Shown piece by piece: positions 53,705 through 64,000 of a stretch of DNA of 64,000 bases (position 1 is the stretch's first letter; the number at the start of each line of letters is the position of its first letter). Where the stretch lies: the NCBI RefSeq assembly GCF_010015585.1, contig NW_022985071.1, positions 62,001 through 126,000 of the forward strand, read 5' to 3'. This DNA comes from Eremomyces bilateralis CBS 781.70. Lineage: Eukaryota; Ascomycota; Dothideomycetes; Eremomycetales; Eremomycetaceae. Both the position numbers and the translations under genes were made by a program. The notes beneath the pieces are model-generated. The model did not search any database. It worked only from the letters and a program-made list of their open reading frames with translations, and was not told where the DNA came from.

Positions 53705-55969
53705 CTTCGTGCGGATATGATGGCGGAAATGTGGTCCGGTATATGGGACGGGAAGTGCAGCCCTGTAGGAACTAAAGCGAAGGGGGGTGGCTCGGAGCAC
53801 ACGGAACGAAGTCAGGTAAAATGACCTTCCGAAGATGGAGGTTCTCCGTTCGGCTTGGAAGATTCTAGTTCAAGATTCCGATGATTGCGGCACTAGCTTA
53901 GGGGCAAATCGTGCGGTCCTGGTCCTGGTCCTGGTCGAACCTGAGATAGGACGATAGGACGATATAGGGGTAGATGTAGCCAAGAGCAAGGAAGAAACGA
54001 GTAGGCCCATAGAATTAGACCGGCGCAAATAACTCCGTACTAAACCTAAAGTTAGTAAACGGTTGATCGAGGTTGAAACATATGCGGAAGAGTAAAAATC
54101 CTGAAACTATGTTCTAGAAGCAATCGAAGGGTGAGGTGCCGTCGATATAGCAAAATCGTTGCACTGATGAACCATCACAGCCTCATCGATAGCCCATGTG
54201 TGGACAGCGCAAGCCTTCTATCGCAGCCTGACAGCCAAATCGGCTATTGGATGAATACTTTGGGGGCCATATAAGGATGCAGCGATTGGCAGTCTTGTCC
54301 ATCTCGATATATTAAAGAGCCCGATATCCATGCACTGAGAGCCCTGAGAGGAAAGACTCCCTGACCAGAATTTTCCAGAACTTTAAGTTCTAACGCCTGG
54401 TCTGGGAAGCATCAACTATGACTGTGAACAAGATAGGAATGGAAAGTCGTCTCTTCCACGTGCTTCAAGAAGCAGCCGCAACGCGCTTAGTATACACGTA
54501 TGTGCAAGTCGTCGCGAACCTCAATATAGCCTCCCCTATTTCAATATTGAAGTAGAGCGGCTGTGTCCAGATTCTTCCATAACGAGGAGGAAAGGTAATG
54601 ACTATATCAAGACACCAGATTGCTCAATGGAGTTGCGACGACGGACAACATCAATACTGGATATCGGCATTCGCTTGATCCGTTCCTCCGTAGACCTTCC
54701 CGTTTATTTCTTTTCCAAGGGCGCCACGGCTTGACACCCAGCTCTTTTGACCGCGTGGCGTCTGGCATTTTGGACTCTCCAGGATAGATATTGGAGAATT
54801 TGGAAGCAAGGAAAGACACAGACGTACCTTACCGATCCCTTCAATTGACTTCTGTTCCCGAGGCCGCCAGGCGCGCCGTTAGCCGTCCGTCTTCCAGCGA
54901 TTCTGCAGACGAATAAATATTGGTTTCTCTTCTACCCAGAAGCCCAAACCCTGTTGTCCGAGGATTCAAGGATCAGGTAATACAGGATCTTAATTGATCT
55001 GCTGGTAACTTTAGGCGAATAGATCGACAGAACTGACAGCCAGAACCCTGAACCGCCACCATTTGCCAGTTGCCAGTTCCCAATATTAGCGCATCTCAGC
55101 CATCCACTCACCACTGATCCACTCTAGACTGTTGCCTCATCGTCTGCTCTGTCAGAGAGACCGCCTTACCTACAGTACCACATCCCTTTCCACATCTACT
55201 CCTCCCCCTCTTCCACAAGCCGCCTCCATAACGCTCCGGTCATATTTATATAATACGCGCCGCGAATACGATTGCGATCAATCCATTGCCAAGTCCGCAG
55301 CTCACTTAGTCGAGCGTACCTTTGCAACACAGGAAGAACAGCCGTCTACCACGACCGTGTGATCCCTAACCTCAAGCAGCCAGCGGAATACGCTGCTCTG
55401 CGGTGACTGTGATGCCTCCTTTACGCGCATGACCTCTCCAACCGCGTTCGTACCCTACCCAAGAAAGGATTTCTTACGAGATTGTCGCATGGAGTATCCG
55501 CAGGGCTTTGAGTCATCTGCTGCGTTCGACGCTCCTTAATGATACTGCAGAGAAGGTGTCCCAATATTCGAAAGAAGGACCCAATTCATTCTGAGCACGA
55601 GAGCCTGGAATATAGTTGTTAAAACATTTCATTTCAAGCGGACGACCCCGACCCGTCTACAACGGCTCATTAGTCCCACGATACGAATATATACTCCCTG
55701 TCCTATTCACGGTGGCTACAACATACGAACAACGAGGGCTCTCGATCGGTCTTAGGACATACACCCTTCTTGAACGATTCAGGAATTTCTATACCGCCTA
55801 TATCCGATCCCGCGCTCGTGGGCGACCTTCCAAATACGGACCCAACTCTGTCGGATACACTCAGCCAGCGACCTTCCAGTTCGGCATCCAGCTCGCACCG
55901 GGCCTCCAATCGAAGTCGCCATAAGGGAAGGTGGCGGAACAGACGGGCAGCGGTGCCATCCGGACCTCC
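53705..55969. other. Long intergenic region before the Zn2Cys6 gene
   Basis: About 2.2 kb. Small repeats occur at 53917-53938 (three and a half CCTGGT units) and 53946-53962 (GATAGGAC twice). A CT-rich stretch from 55130 to 55240 suggests a long leader for the regulator downstream. From about 55770 to 55960 the plus strand reads protein-like (GISIPPISDPALVGDL) but has no ATG, so it may be part of an upstream exon. No other gene seen. Confidence 0.4.
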
Positions 55970-58298
55970 ATGTCCGGGGGAGAGGATAACAAAGCGAGCG
56001 TCGGCCTCCAGATACTGCAACAGCCCGCCGACCCCAATGCCAACAAGTCCCGGCGGGTGCGGACGGGCTGCTTGACCTGTCGCGAACGGCACCTCAAATG
56101 TGACGAGACAATTCCGATCTGTCTCAACTGCAAGAAGAGTCAACGACAATGCAAGTACGGGGTGAAGTTGAACTTCATCGACACAAGCGTATCGGCGCCA
56201 CCAATCGTCGCAAACGCCCACGATTGGACTGTTAGCTTCGTCGACGAGAGCCGACTGATCGCAAGCGAGTATAAAGGCGGGGAAGGGAGATATGCGCCTC
56301 TGGAAGACAAGAAGCGCCTCGTACCGAATGTCGACTCAGAGATATCCTTCCAATACTCGGTTACAGCCCCCCCGCCTGTGCCGGTGCTCGAGCACAGTGC
56401 TTTGCCGCCGATGATGCTCCCCGAAACCTATCCCGACGACACATCTGGAGTGATGTTTGAGCGAAGGGATGGGCAACACGGACACGGTCACAGTCATACA
56501 CATTCGATAGCGGATTCGGCGTACGGGGGCTCTACGGGAGGTGTCGCTTCATCATATAGCGCGCATGACCCCAACCCGAGCGCCGAGGGAAGGAGAGATT
56601 ATCTGAACACTCAAGAGGAAGTCCTTTTTATGCAGGTGTTCGTCGAGGAGGTCGGAATCTGGATGGACAGTATGGATCCTCACAAACACGTAAGTGGACA
56701 TCCAACTTCGTTTTTGGGACATTTTCTCATCGGCTCTAGTTCTCGCGGTTGCTCCCTTTCCACGCATTATCAGAACCAATGCTTCTAAACGCCTTTCTTG
56801 CCTGCGGTGCACGGCACCTTTCCCTGGTAAATGAGAAATATAACGAAGACAAAGCCCTTTCTTATTATGACACTGCCACCCGCTACCTTCTAAATGCGCT
56901 GCAAAACCCCGCTCGCGATGTGGTAATCTGTGCCACCACCGCCGTCATTCTAAACGTTTACGAGATCATGTGCGAGCGAGCTTTGCAGCGGATGAATCAC
57001 ATCGCCGGAGCCCGTGCCCTGATCAAAGAGTGCGGATGGAATGCACGGTCGACCGGCATCGGCGCCGCCTGCTTCTGGCTCAATGTCGGCATGGAATTGC
57101 TCTCCTGTCTCCATTTCAACTGGCAAGTTGCCTGGGATCCGGACGACTGGGGTGTCGACATGGATTTCTCCCACGAGAATCCCGTCAACACCGACCAAGG
57201 ACGCGAAGAGCTGTGGACGTACCGAATCATGTACATCATCGGGAAAACCGCCAATTTCCGCGCCACGATCCCACGGAAAGCGGAAGCGTCGCCGAGTGAC
57301 GAGCAAATGCGGACGCAGAGGCGGTATGCGGAATGGGAGCGACTAAGGGATTGGGCAGAGGGCTGGAACAAGAGCGTCCCGCGGAGCATGCATCCAATGG
57401 GATACCTCTATCCATATCAGACCATGGCTCAGAGCGTCTTCCCCGAGGTGTGGCTGATCAAGCGAACAGCGATCGTGGCGAGGCTGTTCTATCATACGAC
57501 GATGTTATTATTGGGACAGGTGAACCCCCTGGTCCTCGCGAATTCTGCGAGTCCGCAGGAATTGGAGGATATGCACAACATGGTGCGACAGCACAGCGTA
57601 ATGATCTGCGGCATAACTGCGCATGTCAAAGATCGGTGAGTCCAGATCTCGTTTCACTTGCTTTCCACTACCACTGCTCCCCCCCGCGATCCCAAACCAC
57701 TAACCCTCCATGCAGCGGCGTCGCTTCCGTCGGTCTCCGCTCCCTCGCCATCGCCGCCGAAACCCTCACCGACCGCCGCGAACAAGAAGAAGTCCTCCAC
57801 ATCTTCGACCGCATCCGCCAAGAAACCGGCTGGCGCATCGGCTTCGTGCAGAAGGAACTACGCGAGAAATGGGCCTGGGACGAACCCCTCCACCTCGCCG
57901 CCGAAATCATGCCCACCCCGCCCTCCATGCAGCCGTTCAATTCGCATTCCATGAGCGCCCTCGGCGCACAGCCGACGAGCGTCCCCAGCGCCGCTCCGTT
58001 GCCGACGAGGGGGCATAGTCCCGGAAGACCGCTTGGTGCGGTGCCGGTGACAAGCGCACCGGCTCCAGCGCCGCCGCCCGCGCAGGCGAGGAGGAAGCCG
58101 CCGAGTGGGATCTTGAATCCGCTGCTGGCGACGGCGGATTTCAGCCTAGCGCAGCATCCGTATCAGTCGGTGTATGTCCCGGCGATCACGATGCCGGGGC
58201 AACCGGGTGGGGCGACGCTGGGACACGGGCTCACCCATGGACCGGTGCCGCCGTTTGCATTTGATCGGGCGGGTGGAGGGTGGGATCGGGTGTTGTGA
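55970..58298 (+). CDS. Zn(II)2Cys6 transcription factor with Fungal_trans_2-like domain
   Basis: Exons are 55970-56689, 56740-57635 and 57716-58298 (2199 nt, 732 aa). A binuclear zinc cluster lies at residues 34-61: VRTGCLTCRERHLKCDETIP followed by ICLNCKKSQRQCKYG, spacing C-X2-C-X6-C-X6-C-X2-C-X6-C. A linker with a His-rich run (GQHGHGHSHTHS, near residue 170) follows. The regulatory domain begins HFSRLLPFHALSEPMLLNAF and continues LACGARHLSLVNEKYNED, typical of the Fungal_trans_2 (DUF3468) family. The C-terminal 130 residues are Pro/Ala/Gly-rich. Target genes are unknown. The first ATG is at 55970; a protein-like stretch without an ATG lies just upstream, so an extra 5' exon is possible. 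The last exon shows a C-ending to G-ending codon switch near 57960. Confidence 0.9.
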
Positions 58299-59871
58299 GG
58301 GCGATGTGGATGGGATTTATATATCAAGAGGAGGTTTTGTCATTATCATCTACTTCTTTCTCCTTTCACTGTGGTTGCATCTTCCACCTTTTTCCATGTT
58401 TTTGTTCCGAGGATGATTTGACGAGTGATGAATTTTCTTCAACGCTGTTAAAATATAGCTTGCAAAAGAGACGGGTGTCAAGGCAGTCTCATATTATGGT
58501 CCTCTCTATACCTCTTTCCGACATTGTTCTCATTCTCCCCTTTCTATATCTCCTACGTTCCGGTGATGTCCTGACGGCCGCTCTTCTCCGAATTCTACTT
58601 TCTCATCCTCACCTTAAGTTCATCACCTAATCTTTATTGTACGGGATTTCTGTCGTATGGCACATTCGGGAACTAGTCTTTTAACTTCACGGCATTTAAA
58701 TTTAGTGTATCATCTTCACATGGGGACCATCGTTCGTCCGATGCGAATTAGCAATCGGTTTCCTGGAGGGAGGCATGACATTTCATACGATAGATTACGG
58801 GAGCACGATGGCTTTTTGACTGCCATTTTACTCGACCGTACATCATATTTCGTGGAAACCGGACGTCATGGGGGTATGGGATGGGATATTGCTGGGCTAT
58901 TCGGGAGCTTTGGAGCGTGTTCACAGGGAAAGGCAAAGCGTGCTTCACAGTCATGATGTTTAAAGATGTATTTAGAAGGGCGACGTTTGTCATAATCGCA
59001 AGATCCAAGAATTCGAAGAGGATTAAGTCCAAATTGCTGGGCCATCGTGTGTCTGGTAGACTTGCCGGTGTCTCACTTGTTGAAATACAGGTGCGATCCA
59101 TCTGTATGTGCACCGACTCTTTCCGGTTGTCAAATACCACGGCGCAGTATCAATGTTGAAGGGCACATTCTAAGTGAAACAATCTAGTCAAGATCGAGAT
59201 ACGTAACTACCTATTGTTTAATCTTACAACGATAAAGATAGGTTTTGGTTATACTACCTTAGAAAACGCAGGTAATTCAGGAGCGTTTCACAGGTTATTT
59301 AACCAGGAGGTTCAGCAAGGGACCTAAAGGGGCCTAGTCCCTAAGACTCTCTCACATCCAATCCATCAAAAAATATAATCGCCATGGCTGACTGACCCAA
59401 TCCCACCGACTTTGCTGCATAAGATAGGCATACAGAGACCCTATCAGGAGTTCCTCCAGAAATCGGAATCCGCTGTGGCCGAGTTCTTCGATTACGATAC
59501 CATAGTCGTGGCCGAGTTCATCAAGGTTTCGAAGTTGGGCTTCACCCTAGTGAGAGATGCATACAGAAGGTAATTCGAGGCTCTGAATAGTTCGGAGATC
59601 GGCCTGATTGGAAGTTCCCCGTTACGGGTTAGCCCATCTCTTTTCGGGTTTAGCGCCAGCCAGCTCTCACCCGAAGTTTTGCCCAACCTTCTTCGACTTC
59701 AAATCCTCCATACTCTATCGTCCAAATCTTTCCAATCTTTCCTTAGCAAGTATGTATCTAAGTCCTAATCATTTGCTATGATACAAACTCAACTGCTTTC
59801 TTACTCTAACGTAATCCACCACTGAGCTGCGAATTTTCCTTCACCATGGCGATCACCACCCTATTTTCACA
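58299..59871. other. Intergenic, Zn2Cys6 gene 3' flank
   Basis: About 1.6 kb. Short unrelated open frames overlap on both strands. Just before 59872 the sequence is CT-rich. It may belong partly to the transposon fragment that follows, but I see no clear terminal inverted repeat. Confidence 0.35.
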
Positions 59872-60261
59872 ATGTCTCAACAACAACAATCTCAATTGCC
59901 TTCAAACGAAGCCAGAATTGAATTAGCGAAATCAGCTATCAGGCAAGGCCAAATAAAACGCGTTCTAACTGCTGCAATGACCTATAAAACTTCTGAAAGT
60001 ATCCTGCGTACTCGCCTTAATGGAACGGAGCTGCGATTCCGCGGAAAAGAACTGCTTGACTCCCTCTCTTGGATTATGTCGACCGTTTGCCTTGTCGGAG
60101 ACGCACAAAGGGACAATCGTCCCGTTATGGTCGAGGTTTCAAAGAGGTGGATCGGTGAAAAGCAGGCAAAAGCCTCAATTGAAACGCAAAACTGGAAGAA
60201 CATATCAGTCTTGGATAAACTGGTTGTCTTTGGGGTCCACTCGACTGGCTCTAAGCTATGA
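59872..60261 (+). mobile_element. Pogo/Fot-type DNA transposon fragment, N-terminal helix-turn-helix
   Basis: A 129-codon frame opens MSQQQQSQLPSNEARIELAK and continues SAIRQGQIKRVLTAAMTYKT with SESILRTRLNG. This matches the psq-type helix-turn-helix at the start of fungal pogo-like (DDE_1) transposases. The next residues do not match the CENP-B or DDE parts, and no D-D-D catalytic region follows, so it is a truncated copy. Terminal inverted repeats and a TA duplication were not found by eye. It could instead be a domesticated DNA-binding protein. Confidence 0.5.
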
Positions 60262-60606
60262 GACAACCTCCCCCTCCTATCCTAGGCTGGATACAACGCT
60301 CGTGAGACCTGTCTAGGCGGTCCGTTGGACTTATGTCTTGTCAGAGGTTGGTCAACGTCCAGTGCTCTGGGATTTACTGGGACTTGAATTGTACTATCAT
60401 CACAAGCTCGATCAAATTTAACAATGGTTGTATGCTGACATTGATAGTGTGCTATACATGCAAACTTCTCTATGGGAGATAATGGCGCGAATAATATAAA
60501 CAGTCATTCGCCGGTGACGAATTATATTAATCGAATGTCCTCTATCACCTCAAGTCTCAAGAAGCTTTGGTTCGGGCCAGGGTCTGAGAACAGTATTCGG
60601 TTGTAA
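60262..60606. other. Spacer after the transposon fragment
   Basis: Nothing recognised; serves as the 3' flank of the FAD oxidase gene. Confidence 0.35.
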
Positions 60607-62400
60607 CTAGATGTTGAACCCGCCTGCGCGTTTGGCAAAGAAGCCGGTAGGATCCATTTCCTTCTGCAGGACCTTGAACTTCTCGACGTCCTTATATGAT
60701 CCAAAGACATCCTGACTGAAGGCCGCATGATTCATGAACAGGGGCAAGTACTGTTCACTTTCAGGAGTGGTTACATGCGGAATCTGTTGCTCGATCCAGT
60801 CGGTGAGCTGCTTGGACAGGTCCCAGATGGTATTATCATCATCAGCGGGTGTCCATTGTCCCGTGATCGTAAGGATGAAGCGATCTTTGTCATTTTCTGT
60901 TAAGCCCATCGCGTTGCCGCCACGGGAGGCACTGTTCTTGGCTATGACTGCCGGGAACGGCTGGAATATGATATCTACGGCCGATCCAGGGTGGGATTCG
61001 GCATAGTCCTTGAAGAGGGTCTCCCATTGGGCCTCAATTTCTTGGTAGAATTGAGGTCTGGAAGGGATGCGGGGGAGAGTGATGCTCTGAAACTGTGGTC
61101 AGCTTCTTTCTTTCTTCTCGATGGATGTTTCTTACGCGGAAAGATGCTCTGGTCGGGAGCAAATCTGCTCCCACGGAGTTCTTTGCGAGCTGCATTGGTT
61201 AGCGATAGCTCCTTAATTGGCATCAGTGCTACTCACGAGTTCAGAGTACGTATCTGACTGAGTCAAGTCCAAGAATGAGCTGATATCTTCGAACTTTCCA
61301 AAGGCACCCTTCGGAGCCTCCGGAGCGTCATAGAAGAAAAATATTATATAGGTTTCCACATCGCTAACGAGTTTGGTGGAGGTAAGAATGACTGCGGCTT
61401 TCGGATCTTTGTGGTTATTGGCGATGAAATCATGCAGGGCAGCGAAGACTTCCTGCTCGGCCCAGCCAGCGTATACCCGTATGCCTCCCCAGACCTTATC
61501 TTTGTCAGTCCGATTATTCTTCCCTGCTGATGATGCTGTTACTGACCTTTCCGATAGGATGGGCCTCAATGGAAAACTTGGTGGTAACACCTAGCCCTTG
61601 TTAGAAAAGGATCACCATTTGGCGAAGTCTGAGAATTACCATATTGATTGCCGCCACCACGCAACGCCACAGCAAGGTCTGGATGAGTCTTCGCGTTAAC
61701 GTTGATAACTGAGCCGTTCGCTGTTACTAGCTCCCATCCGACGATAGACTAGAATTATTAGCAAGCTTCTTTCGGTCGGCTCGAGCCATACATACATCTG
61801 CAGCCATCCCGTATTGCGCTGACAAGAAGGACAGTCCTCCTCCAGCCAAATACCCACCAATGCCCACAGTATCTGGAGTGGAGTCAGACAAGGAATGTAC
61901 AATAGCGAAGCGTTCTTACCTAGACGACCCCCTCCCACAGTAACACCGTACTGTTCCAACGGGCCAATGACATCCTTCCACTGCCCTCCAGGCTTGACTT
62001 GAGCCAGGTTAGTATCTTTATCATATGTCGTTCCCTTGATCTTGCTCAGTGCGATCAGAATGCCACCCTGGCTACTGGCATGTCCAGGATTGGGGTCGTG
62101 TCCACCACTCTTGACACTAAAGTTCACATCCGTATATTCACCGAGAACCTGGAAAGCTTTACCAACTTCTTGGGAAGTGGTCGGCTTCAGGATACAGGCC
62201 GGCTTCAGGTCTGAAAGACCGACGTTCCAGTAATCATCGTTCTCCTCCTTATATCCTGATGACCGGGGATTGAAGAGCTTCCCTGGGATAGCTTGGGTGA
62301 GAGCATCGCATGCGTTCACTGTTGACTGTGTCGGAGCTTGCAAAGAGCTGGCCGAAAACAAAGACAGGATGAGCGCCAGAGAGACCTTGGAAAGAGCCAT
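60607..62400 (-). CDS. Secreted FAD-linked oxidase (PCMH/BBE type)
   Basis: Seven exons: 62400-61920, 61872-61796, 61748-61640, 61590-61547, 61494-61237, 61189-61136 and 61086-60607 (1503 nt, 500 aa). A signal peptide (LALILSLFSASSLQAP) leads into the FAD-binding PCMH domain: ACILKPTTSQEVGKAFQVL, FSVKSGGHDPNPGHAS with the His that usually carries 8-alpha-linked FAD, GGRLGDTVGIGGYLAGGGLS and LAVALRGGGNQYGV. The second covalent site (a Cys in the G-x-C-x2-V-G motif of berberine-bridge enzymes) is not present, so single attachment is likely. The C-terminal YKDVEKFKVLQKEMDP is the BBE-type end. Relatives oxidise sugars, alcohols or secondary metabolites; no biosynthetic genes flank it here. Confidence 0.92.
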
Positions 62401-63079
62401 TGCTAACGAAAGTCAAGATAGCCAGCAGTGGAACTGGATAACTTCAACCGAACAGTGAAGCGGACAGGCATTGCGACAGACTTATATGGAGGCAAAATCG
62501 AGTTATTGCACCCGGACTTACTCCTGACACTGCAGCAGTAGCGCAATTTCACATGAATGAACCCCCACAAAATGAAGCTCTGTGATATACACCAAATATG
62601 GAGTAATGCTGGAGGGCGACCTTTAGTTACCGGGGGATTGTTTGTAGAAATAATACCATATCTGAGTATTTTGATTCGGCAGTTTCGTCGGATGTAATTT
62701 TAACCTCACTTAGTGCGACCTCATCGAGCATTTTCTATTCTTTCATGATTCCCCATGGAGTTGTACACGAGGTGCTGCCGTTCAGCGTTGGATGAAGTCT
62801 GGGGAGTGTGGGTCGTTGGATGCTTGTATTCGGAATCTGGTGTTGAAGCGTCCAGCCGTCTCGATTTCTCAACGCTCGACCGTCGCGCATCTTGGATACG
62901 GTGGGGCTCGAATAAATAAATTTGGAAAGGGAGACTGTCGTCCTTCACTTGTCCATTGCAATTGCTATCGAGTTGCACAAAACGACTCCAATTCTTGTCC
63001 TTGAATGGCGGTATTTTTTATCACCTGAAGAGTCGAGATCAGGGAAGTTTGACAGGTGATAGCTCGAGAGATACCCCGG
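62401..63079. other. Intergenic, FAD oxidase promoter
   Basis: AT-rich spacer of about 680 bp before a retroelement fossil. No gene seen. Confidence 0.4.
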
Positions 63080-63800
63080 AAATCTACTACTTACATCACC
63101 GGCCTGTCAAAGACGGAGAAAGGGAGCACTGAGCTTTTGATTATCGTAGACCGGTTAAACAAAGGAGCAGTGTTCGCGGCCTGACCTAACGAGCGAAACG
63201 TCAGTCGAGACGTTCATCGAGCATTACCTAGCGCACTGCGCCTTACCAAGAGTAATCACATCCGACAGACGAGACAAGTTCGTCAAAGGAGTCAGATCGC
63301 AGATCTGCAAGCTAGTGAAGGTAAAGCAGAGGCTGTCAACCGCCTATCATCCAGAAATAGGTGGATCTACCGAAAGAATGAATTAGAATGTCGAAGACTT
63401 CGTACGGCATTTTAGTACATATAGGCAAGACGATTGGACACATTGTTACCCTTCGCCCAAGTCGCGATTCTCGGAAGAACGACAGTGGCAACCGGCATGA
63501 GTCCCTTCTTCATTACGCACGGCTACCATCCGTATTTGGGAGATTCAACCGGTTTCACAAGGGCTACAGACAACAAGAGTCCACCTAAGAGTCCGGCAGC
63601 AGCAGCGGAGATGAAGATGAAGAAGTTCCACGAATGCGTTGAATTCGCGCAAGCCGCTATGGCTACGTCCCAGCAGAGATAACAAGACGTGACCAACAAA
63701 CGACGCGACCCAGCACCAGCATATCAGACGGGGGACAAGGTGTGGCTCGACGTGCGGAACATCAAGTTGCCAGACAATTGGAGGAAAAAGCTAGCGAGAC
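63080..63800 (+). mobile_element. Broken Ty3/gypsy (chromovirus-like) retrotransposon fossil, integrase region
   Basis: Several pieces match the integrase core and the region just after it in Ty3/gypsy Pol: an opening like FITGLPK, STAYHPE, MSPFFITHGYHPY and YQTGDKVWLDVRNIK. The order along the plus strand is as in an intact element. It is broken, with several interruptions over about 0.7 kb, and no gag, protease, reverse transcriptase or LTR is seen in the window. The rest may lie beyond the right edge or be lost. Likely old. Nothing is recognised in the last 200 bp of the window. Confidence 0.8.
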
Positions 63801-64000
63801 TGCATGAGCAGTTAGAGCAACTGAAATCATTGGGATTAGCGCATGCCGCCTGAATGTGTGTGAGAGAGAGAGAAAGAAAAGGGAGGAGACTATTCCGCAT
63901 CACGATCCTTGGATTCCCAGAAGGCGGTGCGCTCATTCATGCGAACGGATGAGGCAGCGCAAGGAGTAAGAGGTGTCGATGGAAATGATGGTTGACGCTA

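Noticed and set aside
60607-62400. FAD-linked oxidase as part of a secondary-metabolite cluster
   Set aside because: No synthase, tailoring enzyme or cluster regulator lies next to it within the window; it is flanked only by mobile-element remains.
1-64000. tRNA genes, CRISPR arrays, rRNA
   Set aside because: Scanning by eye for T-loop (GGTTCGAATC-like) sequences with a matching acceptor stem, for regularly spaced repeats and for rRNA cores found none; a covariance-model search would settle small RNAs.

Overview
The window comes from a filamentous ascomycete (Pezizomycotina). Most genes are split by short GT-AG introns of about 45-80 bp, several with a CTAAC-type branch site, and intergenic spaces are short. 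The gene families also fit: a DUF3112 membrane protein, a fungal C-X5-C GILT-like protein, Zn2Cys6 and C2H2 regulators, YVC1, ALG3 and an EF-hand external NADH dehydrogenase. I cannot name the species. Exon joins were worked out by hand and checked by reading-frame closure, so each spliced length below is a whole number of codons.

Layout, left to right. 1-13 kb is sparse: a C2H2 zinc-finger gene, a 17-exon YVC1 vacuolar TRP-type channel gene, and two stretches of decayed coding sequence. 13-27 kb is dense housekeeping DNA: DUF3112 protein, GPN2 GTPase, SUMO, CMC4 (78 codons over five exons, one of them only the ATG), NUP84/NUP107, a VOC/glyoxalase-fold gene with an in-frame stop, a GILT-like protein, a PQ-loop membrane protein and an orphan basic protein. 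28-34.5 kb has a secreted GH15 glucoamylase, the calcium-binding external NADH dehydrogenase and a decayed kinase-like gene. 35-58 kb holds ALG3, EIF1AD, an MFS transporter, a 2-deoxy-gluconate dehydrogenase-like SDR, a full-size ABCA transporter, POP4, pantoate-beta-alanine ligase, DBP7, ASA1 and a Zn2Cys6 regulator. 58-64 kb is poorer: a pogo-type transposase fragment, a secreted FAD-linked oxidase and a broken Ty3/gypsy integrase fossil.

Most genes serve unrelated core functions (nuclear pore, rRNA helicase, RNase P, N-glycan assembly, GTPase-assisted polymerase assembly, TELO2-linked ASTRA factor, respiration, pantothenate synthesis), so this is not a metabolic gene cluster. Two convergent pairs (ALG3/EIF1AD and POP4/PANC) have only 13-14 bp between stop codons, so their 3' UTRs must overlap. 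The most striking unexplained pattern is compositional: in many genes the coding strand runs C-rich and then switches to G-rich towards the 3' end. I found no convincing new molecular system. The strongest leads are this C-to-G switch, the micro-exon genes and the decayed gene relics.
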